Under the pieces are notes generated by a model that was not told the origin of the DNA, did not search any database, and saw nothing but the letters and a program-made list of their open reading frames with translations. Position numbers and translations under genes: made by a program. From contig CAVXTT010000022.1 in assembly GCA_963764685.1 (NCBI GenBank), forward strand, positions 1 to 64,000: a stretch of 64,000 nucleotides of DNA. Direction: 5' to 3'. The stretch is from CAVXTT01 sp963764685 (GTDB lineage Bacteria > Bacteroidota > Ignavibacteria > Ignavibacteriales > Ignavibacteriaceae). Below, one piece after another: positions 1 to 7,594 of this stretch (positions are counted from its first letter, which is position 1; the number at the start of each line of letters is the position of its first letter).

Positions 1-40
1 CCTTTCCGAGAAGGAATAGACAATCAAAAGATTTTACGAC

Positions 41-330
41 ATTCGGGAAGGACAGGTCAACTTCGCAATATCAAAGAATTATTTATTAAGGGTTGACCTG
101 TCCGTACATAGCTTTTCTTTTTTTTATTGAATACTAGATTCAGGTAGAATATTTAATACAAGAAAAATTCTGTACGGACAGGTGGCGCGATGGCAAATAA
201 TTAGGTAGCATTATCGAACGCCACCTGTCCTTTCCAGATTTGTGCAGAACGCTGGAGTGGTACCCATAACGGAACACCAATCAGTAGTGGGTGCCCAAAG
301 CGGAACGCTCACTGAGCGTTCCTTACATAC
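41..330. repeat. Nested-palindrome intergenic repeat, copy 1
   Basis: Three perfect inverted repeats are stacked here. A 12-bp pair lies at 50-61/92-103 (ggacaggtcaac and its complement). A second 12-bp pair lies at 176-187/219-230 (ggacaggtggcg and its complement). A 10-bp pair with a one-base centre lies at 302-311/313-322. The first two modules share the outer ggacaggt. Their interiors resemble each other in opposite orientation (ttcgcaa...aattat), so 50-230 is itself a larger inverted repeat around an AT-rich centre. The same arrangement with identical spacings recurs at 15233-15505. It has no coding potential. It resembles a MITE or REP-like element; I do not recognise a named family. 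Confidence 0.85.
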
Positions 331-415
331 TATGGTGTAAATTAAATGGGGGTTAAAAGTTCATTCATGGAGTCAGCGACAAAGCCGCATCCTCCTATGT
401 GTCTTTCTATGTGCC

Positions 416-463
416 CTCGTATGTTAATAATTATTGATTTAGATAAGTTTGTTCTTATATAAT
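416..463 (+). promoter_or_regulatory. IS110 left end with -10 halves for bridge RNA expression
   Basis: When the element circularises, the right end (TTGACT at 1735-1740) joins the left end. A TATGTT at 420-425 would then lie 17 bases downstream of that -35, a canonical spacing for the junction promoter known in IS110 elements. A second, self-contained promoter is also visible: TTGATT at 434-439 and TATAAT at 458-463 with an 18-base spacer. The latter would start transcription almost exactly at the first stem of the bridge RNA. Which one is used cannot be told from sequence. Confidence 0.5.
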
Positions 464-468
464 ATTGG

Positions 469-634
469 CTTAAGGAGTGGTAGAGCGGTTTGTGCCCAGA
501 TACATTATATAAATGATATCGTCACATAGAAATTACTCACCATTCCTTTAAGCTTCTTAAATACTGAACAGTACTTAGAGATTCCGTTTATCGGAAATCC
601 CGCATAAAAATACGAGAGAAGTTTACTAAGAAGC
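469..634 (+). ncRNA. Predicted IS110 bridge RNA with target- and donor-binding loops
   Basis: Two adjacent stem-loops with large internal loops are visible. Loop 1 has outer stem 469-480/540-552 and inner hairpin 499-506/512-520. Its 5' strand contains tgtgccc (491-497), identical to the left flank at 410-416. Its 3' strand contains cacatag (523-529), complementary to 1754-1760 at the right junction. Loop 2 has outer stem 552-559/627-634 and inner hairpin 580-586/592-599. Its 5' strand contains acagtac (568-574), identical to the element's right end at 1747-1753. Its 3' strand contains atacgag (610-616), complementary to 416-422 at the left junction. This is the order target-left, target-right, donor-left, donor-right described for IS621-type bridge RNAs. 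Ends of the transcript are approximate. Confidence 0.8.
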
Positions 635-679
635 ATCAAGCCAGTATATAAATACTCTCACATATTTAAAGGTATCACA

Positions 680-1717
680 ATGATCATAAAGCATATTATC
701 GGAGTTGATGTATCGAAAGATTCTCTGGCAGTTAGATTTGGAACTCTTATGGCTGACCAGGAACAAATTCTTAGCAATTCCATAATTGTAGATAATAATC
801 TAAAAGGCTTCCATAAACTACTGGTATTTGCAAAGAAAAACAGAGGTAACTCAACAGCTCCACTCTATTTTGTTATGGAAGCCACAGGAGTTTACTATGA
901 AAATCTGGCCTACTTCCTTGCCGATCACAAACAACAGGTGGTAGTAGCACTTCCGAATAAAACAAAGAGCTTTGCCAAGACCCTGGAGATTAAATCCAAG
1001 ACAGATAAGCTTGATGCAATAAAATTAACTCAGTATGGACTTGAAAAACAATTACACTCCTGGCAGCTTCCAAGCCCCACAATGAAGGCTCTTAAAGCTC
1101 TTACAAGAGAACATCATTCGATAAAAGATATGATGGTACAGATAAAGAATCAGATCCATGCAAGGGATTATGCACATAAACCATTAAAAGAATCTCTGAA
1201 GAGAAGCAAAGAAGCACTGACTGTTTTCAAAAAACAAATCAAAGATATCGAAAAGCAGATCGAAGATCTTATTGACCAGGATCCGGACCTTAAAGACAAA
1301 ACTCAAAAAATAATTAAAGTGGAAGGACTTGGTCTAATTTCAACCGTCTCAATAATTGCTGAGACGGATGGCTTTGCCCTGATCAGAAATGCTAAACAAC
1401 TTGCCAGTTATGCAGGTCTGGATGTTGTATATAATGAATCGGGGCTTAAAAAGCATAAAACCACTATCTCTAAAAAAGGAAATAAACATTTGCGTCGGGC
1501 TGTTTATATGCCTTCATTATCAGCTGCCAGGTATAATCCAAAATTAAAGCAGTTGTATATCCGTCTTGTTTCTAAAAAGAACATTAAAAAGCTTGCACTA
1601 ATTGCTGTTGCCAGGAAACTGCTGCTTCTGGTATATACCATTTACACAAAAAATGTAGAATATATTTCAAACTACAACCCGGCTTACGCCGGAAAACATA
1701 CGCTGAGTTTGGGTTAA
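680..1717 (+). CDS. IS110-family transposase (DEDD recombinase)
   Basis: The 345-residue product has the two IS110 domains. The N-terminal RuvC-like DEDD domain shows D10 (GVDVSKD), E67 (VMEATG) and D109/D112 (SKTDKLDA). A coiled linker follows (about 150-205). The C-terminal Transposase_20 domain shows the helix-hairpin-helix-like KVEGLGLIS (213-221), LASYAGLD (241-248) and GNKHLRRAVYMPSLSAAR; Ser279 or Ser281 is the likely catalytic serine. Full length for the family and uninterrupted. The ATG follows an AAAGG at 668-672. By analogy with IS621 the enzyme works with the upstream bridge RNA to recombine the circular element into a target sharing the CT core. Confidence 0.95.
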   Translation: MIIKHIIGVDVSKDSLAVRFGTLMADQEQILSNSIIVDNNLKGFHKLLVFAKKNRGNSTAPLYFVMEATGVYYENLAYFLADHKQQVVVALPNKTKSFAKTLEIKSKTDKLDAIKLTQYGLEKQLHSWQLPSPTMKALKALTREHHSIKDMMVQIKNQIHARDYAHKPLKESLKRSKEALTVFKKQIKDIEKQIEDLIDQDPDLKDKTQKIIKVEGLGLISTVSIIAETDGFALIRNAKQLASYAGLDVVYNESGLKKHKTTISKKGNKHLRRAVYMPSLSAARYNPKLKQLYIRLVSKKNIKKLALIAVARKLLLLVYTIYTKNVEYISNYNPAYAGKHTLSLG

Positions 1718-1734
1718 ATTTATTCGTTAAGGTA

Positions 1735-1755
1735 TTGACTTTTTACACAGTACCT
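1735..1755 (+). promoter_or_regulatory. IS110 right end carrying the outward -35 half
   Basis: TTGACT (1735-1740) is followed by 15 bases that end with the donor-left sequence acagtac (1747-1753) and the CT core (1754-1755). In a circular intermediate this -35 would face the left-end TATGTT. In the integrated form it could also read outward into the next gene. Confidence 0.5.
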
Positions 1756-1806
1756 ATGTGGTTAATGCCTTTATTTTACGTGCTCAATGTAGTTAATGTC
1801 CTTATT
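1756..1806 (+). repeat. Imperfect 20-bp direct repeat at the IS110 target site
   Basis: 1756-1775 and 1787-1806 match at 17 of 20 positions (atgtggttaatgcctttatt against atgtagttaatgtccttatt). Together with ctatgtg words on the left side of the element (395-401, 407-413), the reconstructed uninterrupted locus is a run of short repeated ctatgtg/gttaatg words. The IS therefore sits in repetitive intergenic sequence. Confidence 0.6.
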
Positions 1807-1846
1807 CTATTTATCAATATTAATTAATTGAAAGGGAAAGCAGGCT

Positions 1847-2098
1847 ATGCAGAAATATTTAATTATCTCCCCGCACACGCACGAAGAATGTACGAGGGTT
1901 ATAAAGCAAACCCTTGCCATCGGGTATCTTACTCACTTTTACTGGGGATGCAAATCCGGCGACCATACCGGATATGCGATAATCGAAGCAGAGAGTGCAG
2001 AGCAGGCAATGCTTTCCATTCCAACAATGATCCGTGACAAAGGGAGAGCGATAGGGTTGGTTCAATTCGATCCGCAAGTCGTGCAGAATTGGAAGTAG
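1847..2098 (+). CDS. Conserved hypothetical protein, 83 aa
   Basis: A small soluble protein starting MQKYLIISPHTHEEC with a central FYWGCKSGDHTGYAIIEAES segment and no signal peptide or membrane helix. Short bacterial proteins of this pattern (YLIISPHT...FYWGC.SGDHTGW.I.EA) are widespread and of unknown function, so I name none. The ATG at 1847 is preceded by a GGGAAAG-like site; an overlapping ORF in another frame is a shadow. It begins 91 bases after the IS110 right end, so the IS may have separated it from its promoter or supply one. Confidence 0.8.
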   Translation: MQKYLIISPHTHEECTRVIKQTLAIGYLTHFYWGCKSGDHTGYAIIEAESAEQAMLSIPTMIRDKGRAIGLVQFDPQVVQNWK

Positions 2099-2170
2099 GA
2101 ATTTGTGCGGAAGTTGTAGATCTATGTGGTTCATATCTTAAAAAGCACTGCATAAAATTTTAATCGGTGA

Positions 2171-2851
2171 ATGATGAATGTCAGGGTTATTATATTTGGT
2201 GCTTCCGGGATGGTTGGTGAAGGAGTGCTTTTGACAGCACTCAGGAATGAGAGCGTTGAAACAGTTCTTGTTATAGGGAGACGATCGTGTATGGTAACCC
2301 ATCCGAAGATGACGGAAATAATTCATAGTGATTTCTTCAATTACTCAGATATTGAGGGACAGCTTACAGGCTATAATGCCTGTTTTTTTTGCCTGGGTGT
2401 TTCTTCTGTGGGTATGAATGAACACGACTACAGCAGGATTACCTATGATCTTACAATGAAAGCGGCAGAAGTTTTATCAAAATTTAACTCTGGGATGACT
2501 TTCTGCTATGTCTCCGGTACGGGAACAGACAGTACTGAACAGGGACATATTATGTGGGCAAGAGTAAAAGGTAAAACTGAAAATGATCTTGCGAAGCTTC
2601 CTTTCAAGGCTGTATATGCCTTTCGCCCGGGACTAATGAAACCTGTCCCCGGTCAGCAAAATGTGAAACCGCTCTTTAAAATATTGGCATTGCTGCTATA
2701 TCCCTTGATGAAATTCGTGTACCCGGCATCTGTTTCTACACTGGAGGATGTCGGTCAGGCAATGATCAATACAGTTTTACGCGGATATCCGAAAAGGATT
2801 TTGGAAAACAAAGATATTGCTGACCTGGCGGCGTCTGACATTAGTTCATAG
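2171..2851 (+). CDS. NAD(P)-binding atypical SDR / epimerase-like protein
   Basis: The 226-residue protein has an N-terminal Rossmann nucleotide-binding motif, GASGMVGEG at residues 10-18, then VIGRRS and a CFFCLGVSS strand typical of NAD(P)H-binding atypical short-chain dehydrogenases. The VSGTGTD segment replaces the usual YxxxK environment. A MWARVKGKTE segment may provide the lysine. Substrate is unknown. The start is ATGATG at 2171/2174, with only a weak ribosome site. It stands alone between the small hypothetical gene and a convergent lipoprotein gene. Confidence 0.8.
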   Translation: MMNVRVIIFGASGMVGEGVLLTALRNESVETVLVIGRRSCMVTHPKMTEIIHSDFFNYSDIEGQLTGYNACFFCLGVSSVGMNEHDYSRITYDLTMKAAEVLSKFNSGMTFCYVSGTGTDSTEQGHIMWARVKGKTENDLAKLPFKAVYAFRPGLMKPVPGQQNVKPLFKILALLLYPLMKFVYPASVSTLEDVGQAMINTVLRGYPKRILENKDIADLAASDISS

Positions 2852-3007
2852 TTTCTGGTTCTTATTTCTTAGTTGATAAGGGGAGTATAAAATCCATAGT
2901 CTTCATAACTGTCTTTGTAACTTTCCTGATTTGCCAATCCGCTAAACCATAAATCAAAAATGAGCTGCCCGCCGTATAAGGCAGGCAGCCACGGAAAAAT
3001 AATTTAT

Positions 3008-4117
3008 TTATTCATCTTTTCTATGAAGTAGATAACCGAAGAGTCCGTTCTCTTCATCATTTGGTCCGGCTGTAAAGTAGATCCTGTTCTCAACGGCTGT
3101 AATTGTGTTTGAAGTGAACAAAGCCCACAATCCTTCAATTTCAATTGGCTTCTCCCGTCGATCGAGTAATTGTCCCACAAATTCACCTGACTGACTGAAT
3201 ACATTTATTCTTCCGTCACCGAAATTACCGATAAGAATTTCACCGGATATCTTTCCGGAAAATCCTTCAGTAATTCCCCAGGGTGAATTAAGAGTTCCTC
3301 TCGTGGCGAATCTGTTAACAAGCATTCCGGCTGTGGTATACACATCCACGTACCCGTTTCCCGGACCCGCTTCATCATCTTCATTATCTGGTGCTAAATG
3401 TTTAGCATAAGTTACATACAGCATTCCATTTATATTCTTTATATTAAACGGACCGTAATCGGATGGAATATTCGGATCAGTGAAGGGAAACCCTGTAACC
3501 AGATTGTAATTCTGGTCGAACACATCTACTCTTGACTGTTTAAAGTTTGTGGCATACAGATAAAAATTCCCGCCGCTCTCGCCTATCTCCAATCCTTTAT
3601 ATACGGATTCCTGTGCCGATTGATCAGACGTTACTACAGCAGTCGCACCGGATGAAGGTCCCCAGGCGGAAATGATTCCATCCTCCCCAGCAAAAATAAA
3701 TCTGCTTATATTCGCATCCGGAAGTTTAAAGACAGTTGTAAAGTTGAAAACAGCTCCAGTAGGAGATCCGCCGGGTACATTTCCGACGGTCGGAATGGTT
3801 ACAGGACTTAACACCTCGTTACCAGCTGAATCATATATCGTTGATACACCTGTCTCCGTTGCGGAGATCCAGAATCTTCCTGTTGGTGTAACAGCCACAC
3901 CCCAGGCGTTCTTAAGGAAGGGATCTAGTCTTGCTCCCGGCGCGGCGAAATCAGCGACGAGATTATATTGATTAAACTGACCAAGAAATCCGTGCTTAGC
4001 AAGGGTTTGAGGATCAGCACCTGTCATATTATTCTTCTCGGAACATCCTGTTATTCCAATTATTGTTAGAATGGGAATAACAATTACTGCAATGCGAAAC
4101 AACATTTTCATTCTCAT
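3008..4117 (-). CDS. TIGR03118-family beta-propeller lipoprotein
   Basis: 369 residues. The N-terminus is a lipoprotein signal peptide (hydrophobic segment ending IIGITGC, lipobox cysteine at about residue 25). The mature part matches the TIGR03118 pattern: NLVADFAAPGARLDPFLKNAWG near the start, repeated strands such as FAGEDGIISAW and LYATNFKQSRVDVFD, and a late NSPWGI...LIGNFGDGRINVF. These point to a secreted propeller of unknown function. It lies 45 bases downstream of the cupredoxin gene on the same strand and is probably cotranscribed with it. Confidence 0.85.
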   Translation of the reverse strand: MRMKMLFRIAVIVIPILTIIGITGCSEKNNMTGADPQTLAKHGFLGQFNQYNLVADFAAPGARLDPFLKNAWGVAVTPTGRFWISATETGVSTIYDSAGNEVLSPVTIPTVGNVPGGSPTGAVFNFTTVFKLPDANISRFIFAGEDGIISAWGPSSGATAVVTSDQSAQESVYKGLEIGESGGNFYLYATNFKQSRVDVFDQNYNLVTGFPFTDPNIPSDYGPFNIKNINGMLYVTYAKHLAPDNEDDEAGPGNGYVDVYTTAGMLVNRFATRGTLNSPWGITEGFSGKISGEILIGNFGDGRINVFSQSGEFVGQLLDRREKPIEIEGLWALFTSNTITAVENRIYFTAGPNDEENGLFGYLLHRKDE

Positions 4118-4162
4118 AACTACTCCTTTTTAATGATTAACCATTTAATTTATTCACCGAAT

Positions 4163-4591
4163 CTATTTAACCGTAATTGTCCCGGTCATTGAGCTGTGTA
4201 TTTTACAGTAGTATTTATATGTCCCCACTGTATTAAATTTAAAACTGAATGTACCATTTGAACCCAGACTTTCTGAATCGAACAGACCGGAAGGGGAACC
4301 CGGTACACCGCTTGTTACAGTATGCGCGTAGCTGTCCTGGTTTGTCCATTTAAGTGTAGTGCCCGCGGAAATTGTTTTATTCCCAGGTGAAAATGACATC
4401 CCCTGAATAAATACTTCATCTGATCCAGGGTTCTTGATGGTGTTGGAGTTTGTCGAATAATCGCTATTACCACAGCCGGAATTGATAAACAAAAGAGCGG
4501 GCAGAATAATAAGGAGAAAAAATATTTTGTAACTCAATATCCGGTTTCTTTTTTCAAGTAATGTCTTTTCATTAATTTTAAATGAGTTCAT
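4163..4591 (-). CDS. Cupredoxin/plastocyanin-like copper lipoprotein
   Basis: The start is chosen at 4591 rather than the upstream in-frame ATG at 4636, because AAAGGAAAGAAC sits just before it. The product has about 142 residues: a transmembrane signal ending FINSGC (lipobox), a short low-complexity linker, then one cupredoxin domain. The type-1 copper ligands are visible: His in YAHTVTSG, then Cys, His and Met in the C-terminal YYCKIHSSM loop. Predicted role is extracytoplasmic electron transfer. It is divergent from the outer-membrane/haem/flavoreductase cluster at 4916-6743, so the shared intergenic region may coordinate redox genes. Confidence 0.88.
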   Translation of the reverse strand: MNSFKINEKTLLEKRNRILSYKIFFLLIILPALLFINSGCGNSDYSTNSNTIKNPGSDEVFIQGMSFSPGNKTISAGTTLKWTNQDSYAHTVTSGVPGSPSGLFDSESLGSNGTFSFKFNTVGTYKYYCKIHSSMTGTITVK

Positions 4592-4915
4592 TGTTCTTTC
4601 CTTTTTGTGAGACTGAACATCCTGATGACCGATCAATTATCAGATATAAAAGGCTAGAGTGAAAACCCTGCAGTTAGGGACATTAATTTTTCCGAAGTCG
4701 ATGTCTATGGTGCTCCCGACCACTTGTGATGAAGGAACTTGAAAAGTTTCCGGGTAGCTGGAGGGGTGAGATCCACAGGTTCGCAACTTTAGCCAAGTAT
4801 TAAATCCTACTCCAAAAAATTCTAATATTTTCTTAACAAAACTCTTGCTGAATTTGGTAGATTCATAATTGTTATTTAGATTAAGTCTTAATAAATCTTA
4901 AACATTGGAGTCACA

Positions 4916-5707
4916 ATGGTTCGAAATTTCACAGTATTCCCACTATTAGCCCTATTGGTGTTCATTTTTTCAACGGATATTATAGCTGACAGAAAGTATT
5001 TTGCAAGGTCATACCTGGCATATACTTTACCCCAAAGGGCAATGGAAATGGAAATCTGGAATACAATGCGGATGGGAAAAACGGGTGGATATTATTACAG
5101 ATTTCAACCCCGTTTTGAATTGGAATATGGTGCAATTGACAAACTTACCACTTCCCTTTATTTTAATTTTAACCAGGTGACCGCCACAGAAAATTCATAC
5201 ACCTCCAGTCCTCTTGAATTTTCATCATCGTCTTTTGAACTGCGTTATAGATTAACCAACCCGGATGATATATTCATAGATCCAGCTTTATATTTTGAAT
5301 TTTCATACGGCGGTGCTGAAGTTGAATACGAGCCGAAAATAATCCTATCAAAAAGAATAGGTGACATAATAACTGCTGTGAATTTTACCGCAGCGATTGA
5401 AAGAAGTATAATTAATTCAGAACAGGAATCGGAGTTTGAATTTACAGCCGGCGTTGCTTATGAGATCTCCCCTCATTTAGCTCTTGCCCTTGAGTTCAGG
5501 AATCACAGGAACTATGAAAATGTATTTGAAGAAGAGGAAAACCAGGCAGCATTCCTGGGACCGACGTTAAATCTCCAGACTGAAGAATTATATTTTACAA
5601 TAAACTTTCTGAAACAGGTCGGAGGGAGTCCATCAACAAAAGACAACCTTGATCTGGATGGGCACGAGAATTTTGAGATAAGGACAATCCTTGGTGTTAA
5701 TTTATGA
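4916..5707 (+). CDS. Predicted outer-membrane beta-barrel protein
   Basis: 263 residues with an N-terminal signal peptide (residues 1-24). The rest is dominated by alternating strands with aromatic girdles (YYYRFQPRFELEYG, TSLYFNFNQV, ALYFEFSYGG, LALALEFRNHRNY) and a hydrophobic C-terminal strand ending GVNL. This suits a small porin-like barrel; no ligand can be named. Its stop codon overlaps the start of the haem lipoprotein gene by 4 bases (ATGA), so the two are translationally coupled. GGAG precedes the ATG. Confidence 0.75.
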   Translation: MVRNFTVFPLLALLVFIFSTDIIADRKYFARSYLAYTLPQRAMEMEIWNTMRMGKTGGYYYRFQPRFELEYGAIDKLTTSLYFNFNQVTATENSYTSSPLEFSSSSFELRYRLTNPDDIFIDPALYFEFSYGGAEVEYEPKIILSKRIGDIITAVNFTAAIERSIINSEQESEFEFTAGVAYEISPHLALALEFRNHRNYENVFEEEENQAAFLGPTLNLQTEELYFTINFLKQVGGSPSTKDNLDLDGHENFEIRTILGVNL

Positions 5708-6009
5708 TCCTTAAAATTCTGCGGCTGTATCTATTAATAGTTTCTCTTTTTGCTGTTGCCGGATGCGGGGGATCGAAGGCAACTGATTCCAATGAAGCTA
5801 CTTTATTCCCCGTGGGTAGAGAACTTTATTTTTCAAAATGTACGTCCTGTCATAAAGCATATGTGAGGGAACAATATAGGGCAGCCGTATGGGATACAAT
5901 TATGAATGTTATGACTGCGAAAGCAAAGCTGAGTCAGGAAGAAAAGACATCAATTCTAAATTATCTTTGCGAATCAGACAGGGTTACTTCTATAAAAAAG
6001 AAGGATTAA
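5704..6009 (+). CDS. Small c-type cytochrome lipoprotein
   Basis: 101 residues. A signal segment ends AVAGC (lipobox Cys at about 20). One haem-c attachment motif, CTSCH, follows at about 46-50. No clear axial methionine motif is obvious, though Met residues occur in DTIMNVMTAK. The conserved helix KTSILNYLCE resembles short cytochrome-c-like proteins that monitor or carry electrons at the membrane. Start overlaps the barrel gene by 4 bases. Likely electron partner of the nearby flavoreductase or cupredoxin by context only. Confidence 0.85.
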   Translation: MILKILRLYLLIVSLFAVAGCGGSKATDSNEATLFPVGRELYFSKCTSCHKAYVREQYRAAVWDTIMNVMTAKAKLSQEEKTSILNYLCESDRVTSIKKKD

Positions 6010-6080
6010 TTATTTAGGCGGTTGTAACTTTGGGAACTACGTTTAATTTAATTCAGGAAAGCCTAAAAGCCGGAGGTTAG

Positions 6081-6743
6081 ATGGAAGTTCATAAAGTTAA
6101 AATATTGAGCATCGAGCATATTACGCATAATGTAAAGCGTATAAAAGTTGAAAGACCTGGTGATTATAATTTTATCCCGGGACAGGCGACAGATGTTTCT
6201 CTTCCCGCGAAAGAAAACGATCTTCACCCTTTTACATTCACCGGGTTGAGCGATTGGGACCACCTGGAGTTTTCAATTAAGATATATACTCATCGGAAGG
6301 GGTTGACTGCAGAAATAGATAAGCTTAAAGCGGGTGATGAGATTATCTTACATGATGTCTGGGGTGCAATTCATTATAAAGGACCCGGTATATTCGTTGC
6401 CGGGGGTGCGGGGGTTACTCCCTTTGTTGCCATCCTGCGCGATCTTTACAGAAGAGGGGAAATTAACTTAAACAAACTTTTCTTCTCCAATAAAACTTCG
6501 TCCGATATTATTCTTAAGGATGAGTTTACCAAGATGCTCTCCGGTAATTTTTATAATACACTTACTGCAGAGAGATCTTCTCAGCACCGCTACGGCAGAT
6601 TTGATGAGCAATTCTTCAGGGATAATATTAAAAATTATGATCAACCTTTTTATGTATGCGGACCGGATGCGTTTGTACAGGATATAAATAAAATTCTGCA
6701 AGGACTTGGAGCCGATCCGGATCTCCTTGTTTTTGAAAAATAA
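6081..6743 (+). CDS. FAD/NAD(P)-binding ferredoxin-reductase-type oxidoreductase
   Basis: 220 residues covering a full FNR-like module. The N-terminal FAD-binding barrel (residues 1-95) has HPFTFTG in the place of the usual RxYS flavin motif. The NAD(P)-binding half has GIFVAGGAGVTPF (about 104-116), FFSNKT, and YVCGPDAFV near the C-terminus. No iron-sulphur ligands are present, so an external electron acceptor is needed. A GGAGG site precedes the ATG. It lies 71 bases after the haem lipoprotein gene, in the same direction. Confidence 0.88.
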   Translation: MEVHKVKILSIEHITHNVKRIKVERPGDYNFIPGQATDVSLPAKENDLHPFTFTGLSDWDHLEFSIKIYTHRKGLTAEIDKLKAGDEIILHDVWGAIHYKGPGIFVAGGAGVTPFVAILRDLYRRGEINLNKLFFSNKTSSDIILKDEFTKMLSGNFYNTLTAERSSQHRYGRFDEQFFRDNIKNYDQPFYVCGPDAFVQDINKILQGLGADPDLLVFEK

Positions 6744-6791
6744 TGTACCGCTTGTTCATTAGTTGAAAACAAAGTCCAAACATTAGGAGGT

Positions 6792-7442
6792 TCAGTCATT
6801 TATCCTGCTGCCGCTTATGGCATTAAGAACGTTATTAACAATAACATCACATCTCAGGAGGTTGAAGCTGAATATTTCCTCCGACTTATAAAAGGAACTG
6901 AGATGATCACGCAGCATTTTACGGGCCCGGTTAAGACGCACTTTAACATTTGATTCCGATATATTAAGACATTCCCCTGTCTCCCGTACGCTTAAATTTT
7001 CTATTTCATACATTACAAACACCAGTTTGTACTTCTCCGGCAGTTGATCAATTGCCATTTCAAGAAGTTCCTTTAGTTCCTTGTTATCGCTGATTTTATA
7101 TGGAGATTGCATATTATACTTAGTTCCTGGTTGAGTATCCTCAAATAAACTTTCATTATCTGTAATGCTGATAAATTTACCATTATACCTTTTTCTTGCA
7201 AGGGCTTCATTTATAAAAATCCTTATCAGCCAGGTGGAGAAGGCAGCCCTGTTCTCAAAAGATGCGAGCTTTTCAAAAGCCCTGATATAGGTGAACTGCA
7301 TAACATCTTCAATTTCTTCATCATCCCCCCTGAAAAAGCTTCTTCCTACCCTGTAGAGGCGCTGATTGTACCTTCGCATAATTATTTCATAAAGGTCAGT
7401 TTCTCCCCCCAAAACACGGGATATTACGGAGATATCATCCAA
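6792..7442 (-). CDS. ECF-type RNA polymerase sigma factor
   Basis: 216 residues. Region 2 is seen as LYEIIMRRYNQRLYRVGRSFFRG...EIEDVMQFTYIRAFEKL and the AFSTWLIRIFINEAL helix. Region 4 is seen as LPEKYKLVFVMYEIENLSVRETGECLNISESNVKVRLNRARK. The protein has a C-terminal extension of about 30 residues. No anti-sigma gene is adjacent: downstream is the convergent flavoreductase. The divergent neighbour is the DoxX-like gene, and the 152-base gap between them probably holds both promoters. Confidence 0.93.
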   Translation of the reverse strand: MDDISVISRVLGGETDLYEIIMRRYNQRLYRVGRSFFRGDDEEIEDVMQFTYIRAFEKLASFENRAAFSTWLIRIFINEALARKRYNGKFISITDNESLFEDTQPGTKYNMQSPYKISDNKELKELLEMAIDQLPEKYKLVFVMYEIENLSVRETGECLNISESNVKVRLNRARKMLRDHLSSFYKSEEIFSFNLLRCDVIVNNVLNAISGSRIND

Positions 7443-7594
7443 ATCCTGTAGCAGATTTAATTAGTTCCTTCATTAAAAACCTAATGTTTATCAACAACAT
7501 ATTTTAGAGTAATATAGTATTAAAAGGTTACAAAAAGTGTCTTGTAACCTACCTGCCTCAGATTACTCTAATGGAAAAACGAAAGGAAGTAATA

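Larger units (their letters stand above)
416..1755 (+). mobile_element. Complete IS110-family insertion sequence (IS110 group, bridge-RNA type)
   Basis: The element contains one DEDD transposase gene (680-1717) with a 260-base non-coding left end upstream of it. That layout is typical of the IS110 group rather than IS1111. There are no terminal inverted repeats, as expected. The boundaries were set from the four guide segments of the predicted bridge RNA. The donor guides match the right end (1747-1753) and the core plus left end (416-422). The target guides match the left flank (410-416) and the core plus right flank (1754-1760). A CT dinucleotide core is therefore present at both ends (416-417 and 1754-1755), giving about 1,338 bp plus the duplicated core. 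The exact ends are inferred; that this is an IS110 element is clear from the transposase. Confidence 0.85.

Noticed and set aside
284..300. gtgccca near 290 as the target-left match of the bridge RNA
   Set aside because: It lies more than 120 bases from the left end fixed by the donor guide. The match at 410-416 abuts the core.
394..1760. cctatgtg at 394-401 and 1753-1760 as an 8-bp target duplication of the IS110 element
   Set aside because: IS110 elements make no such duplication, and the four guide matches place the left boundary at 416-417. The shared word is better explained as repetition within the target.
7440..7594. Autoregulated ECF promoter between the sigma factor and the DoxX-like gene
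   Set aside because: Plausible by position, but I could not identify a duplicated -35/-10 pair supporting it.
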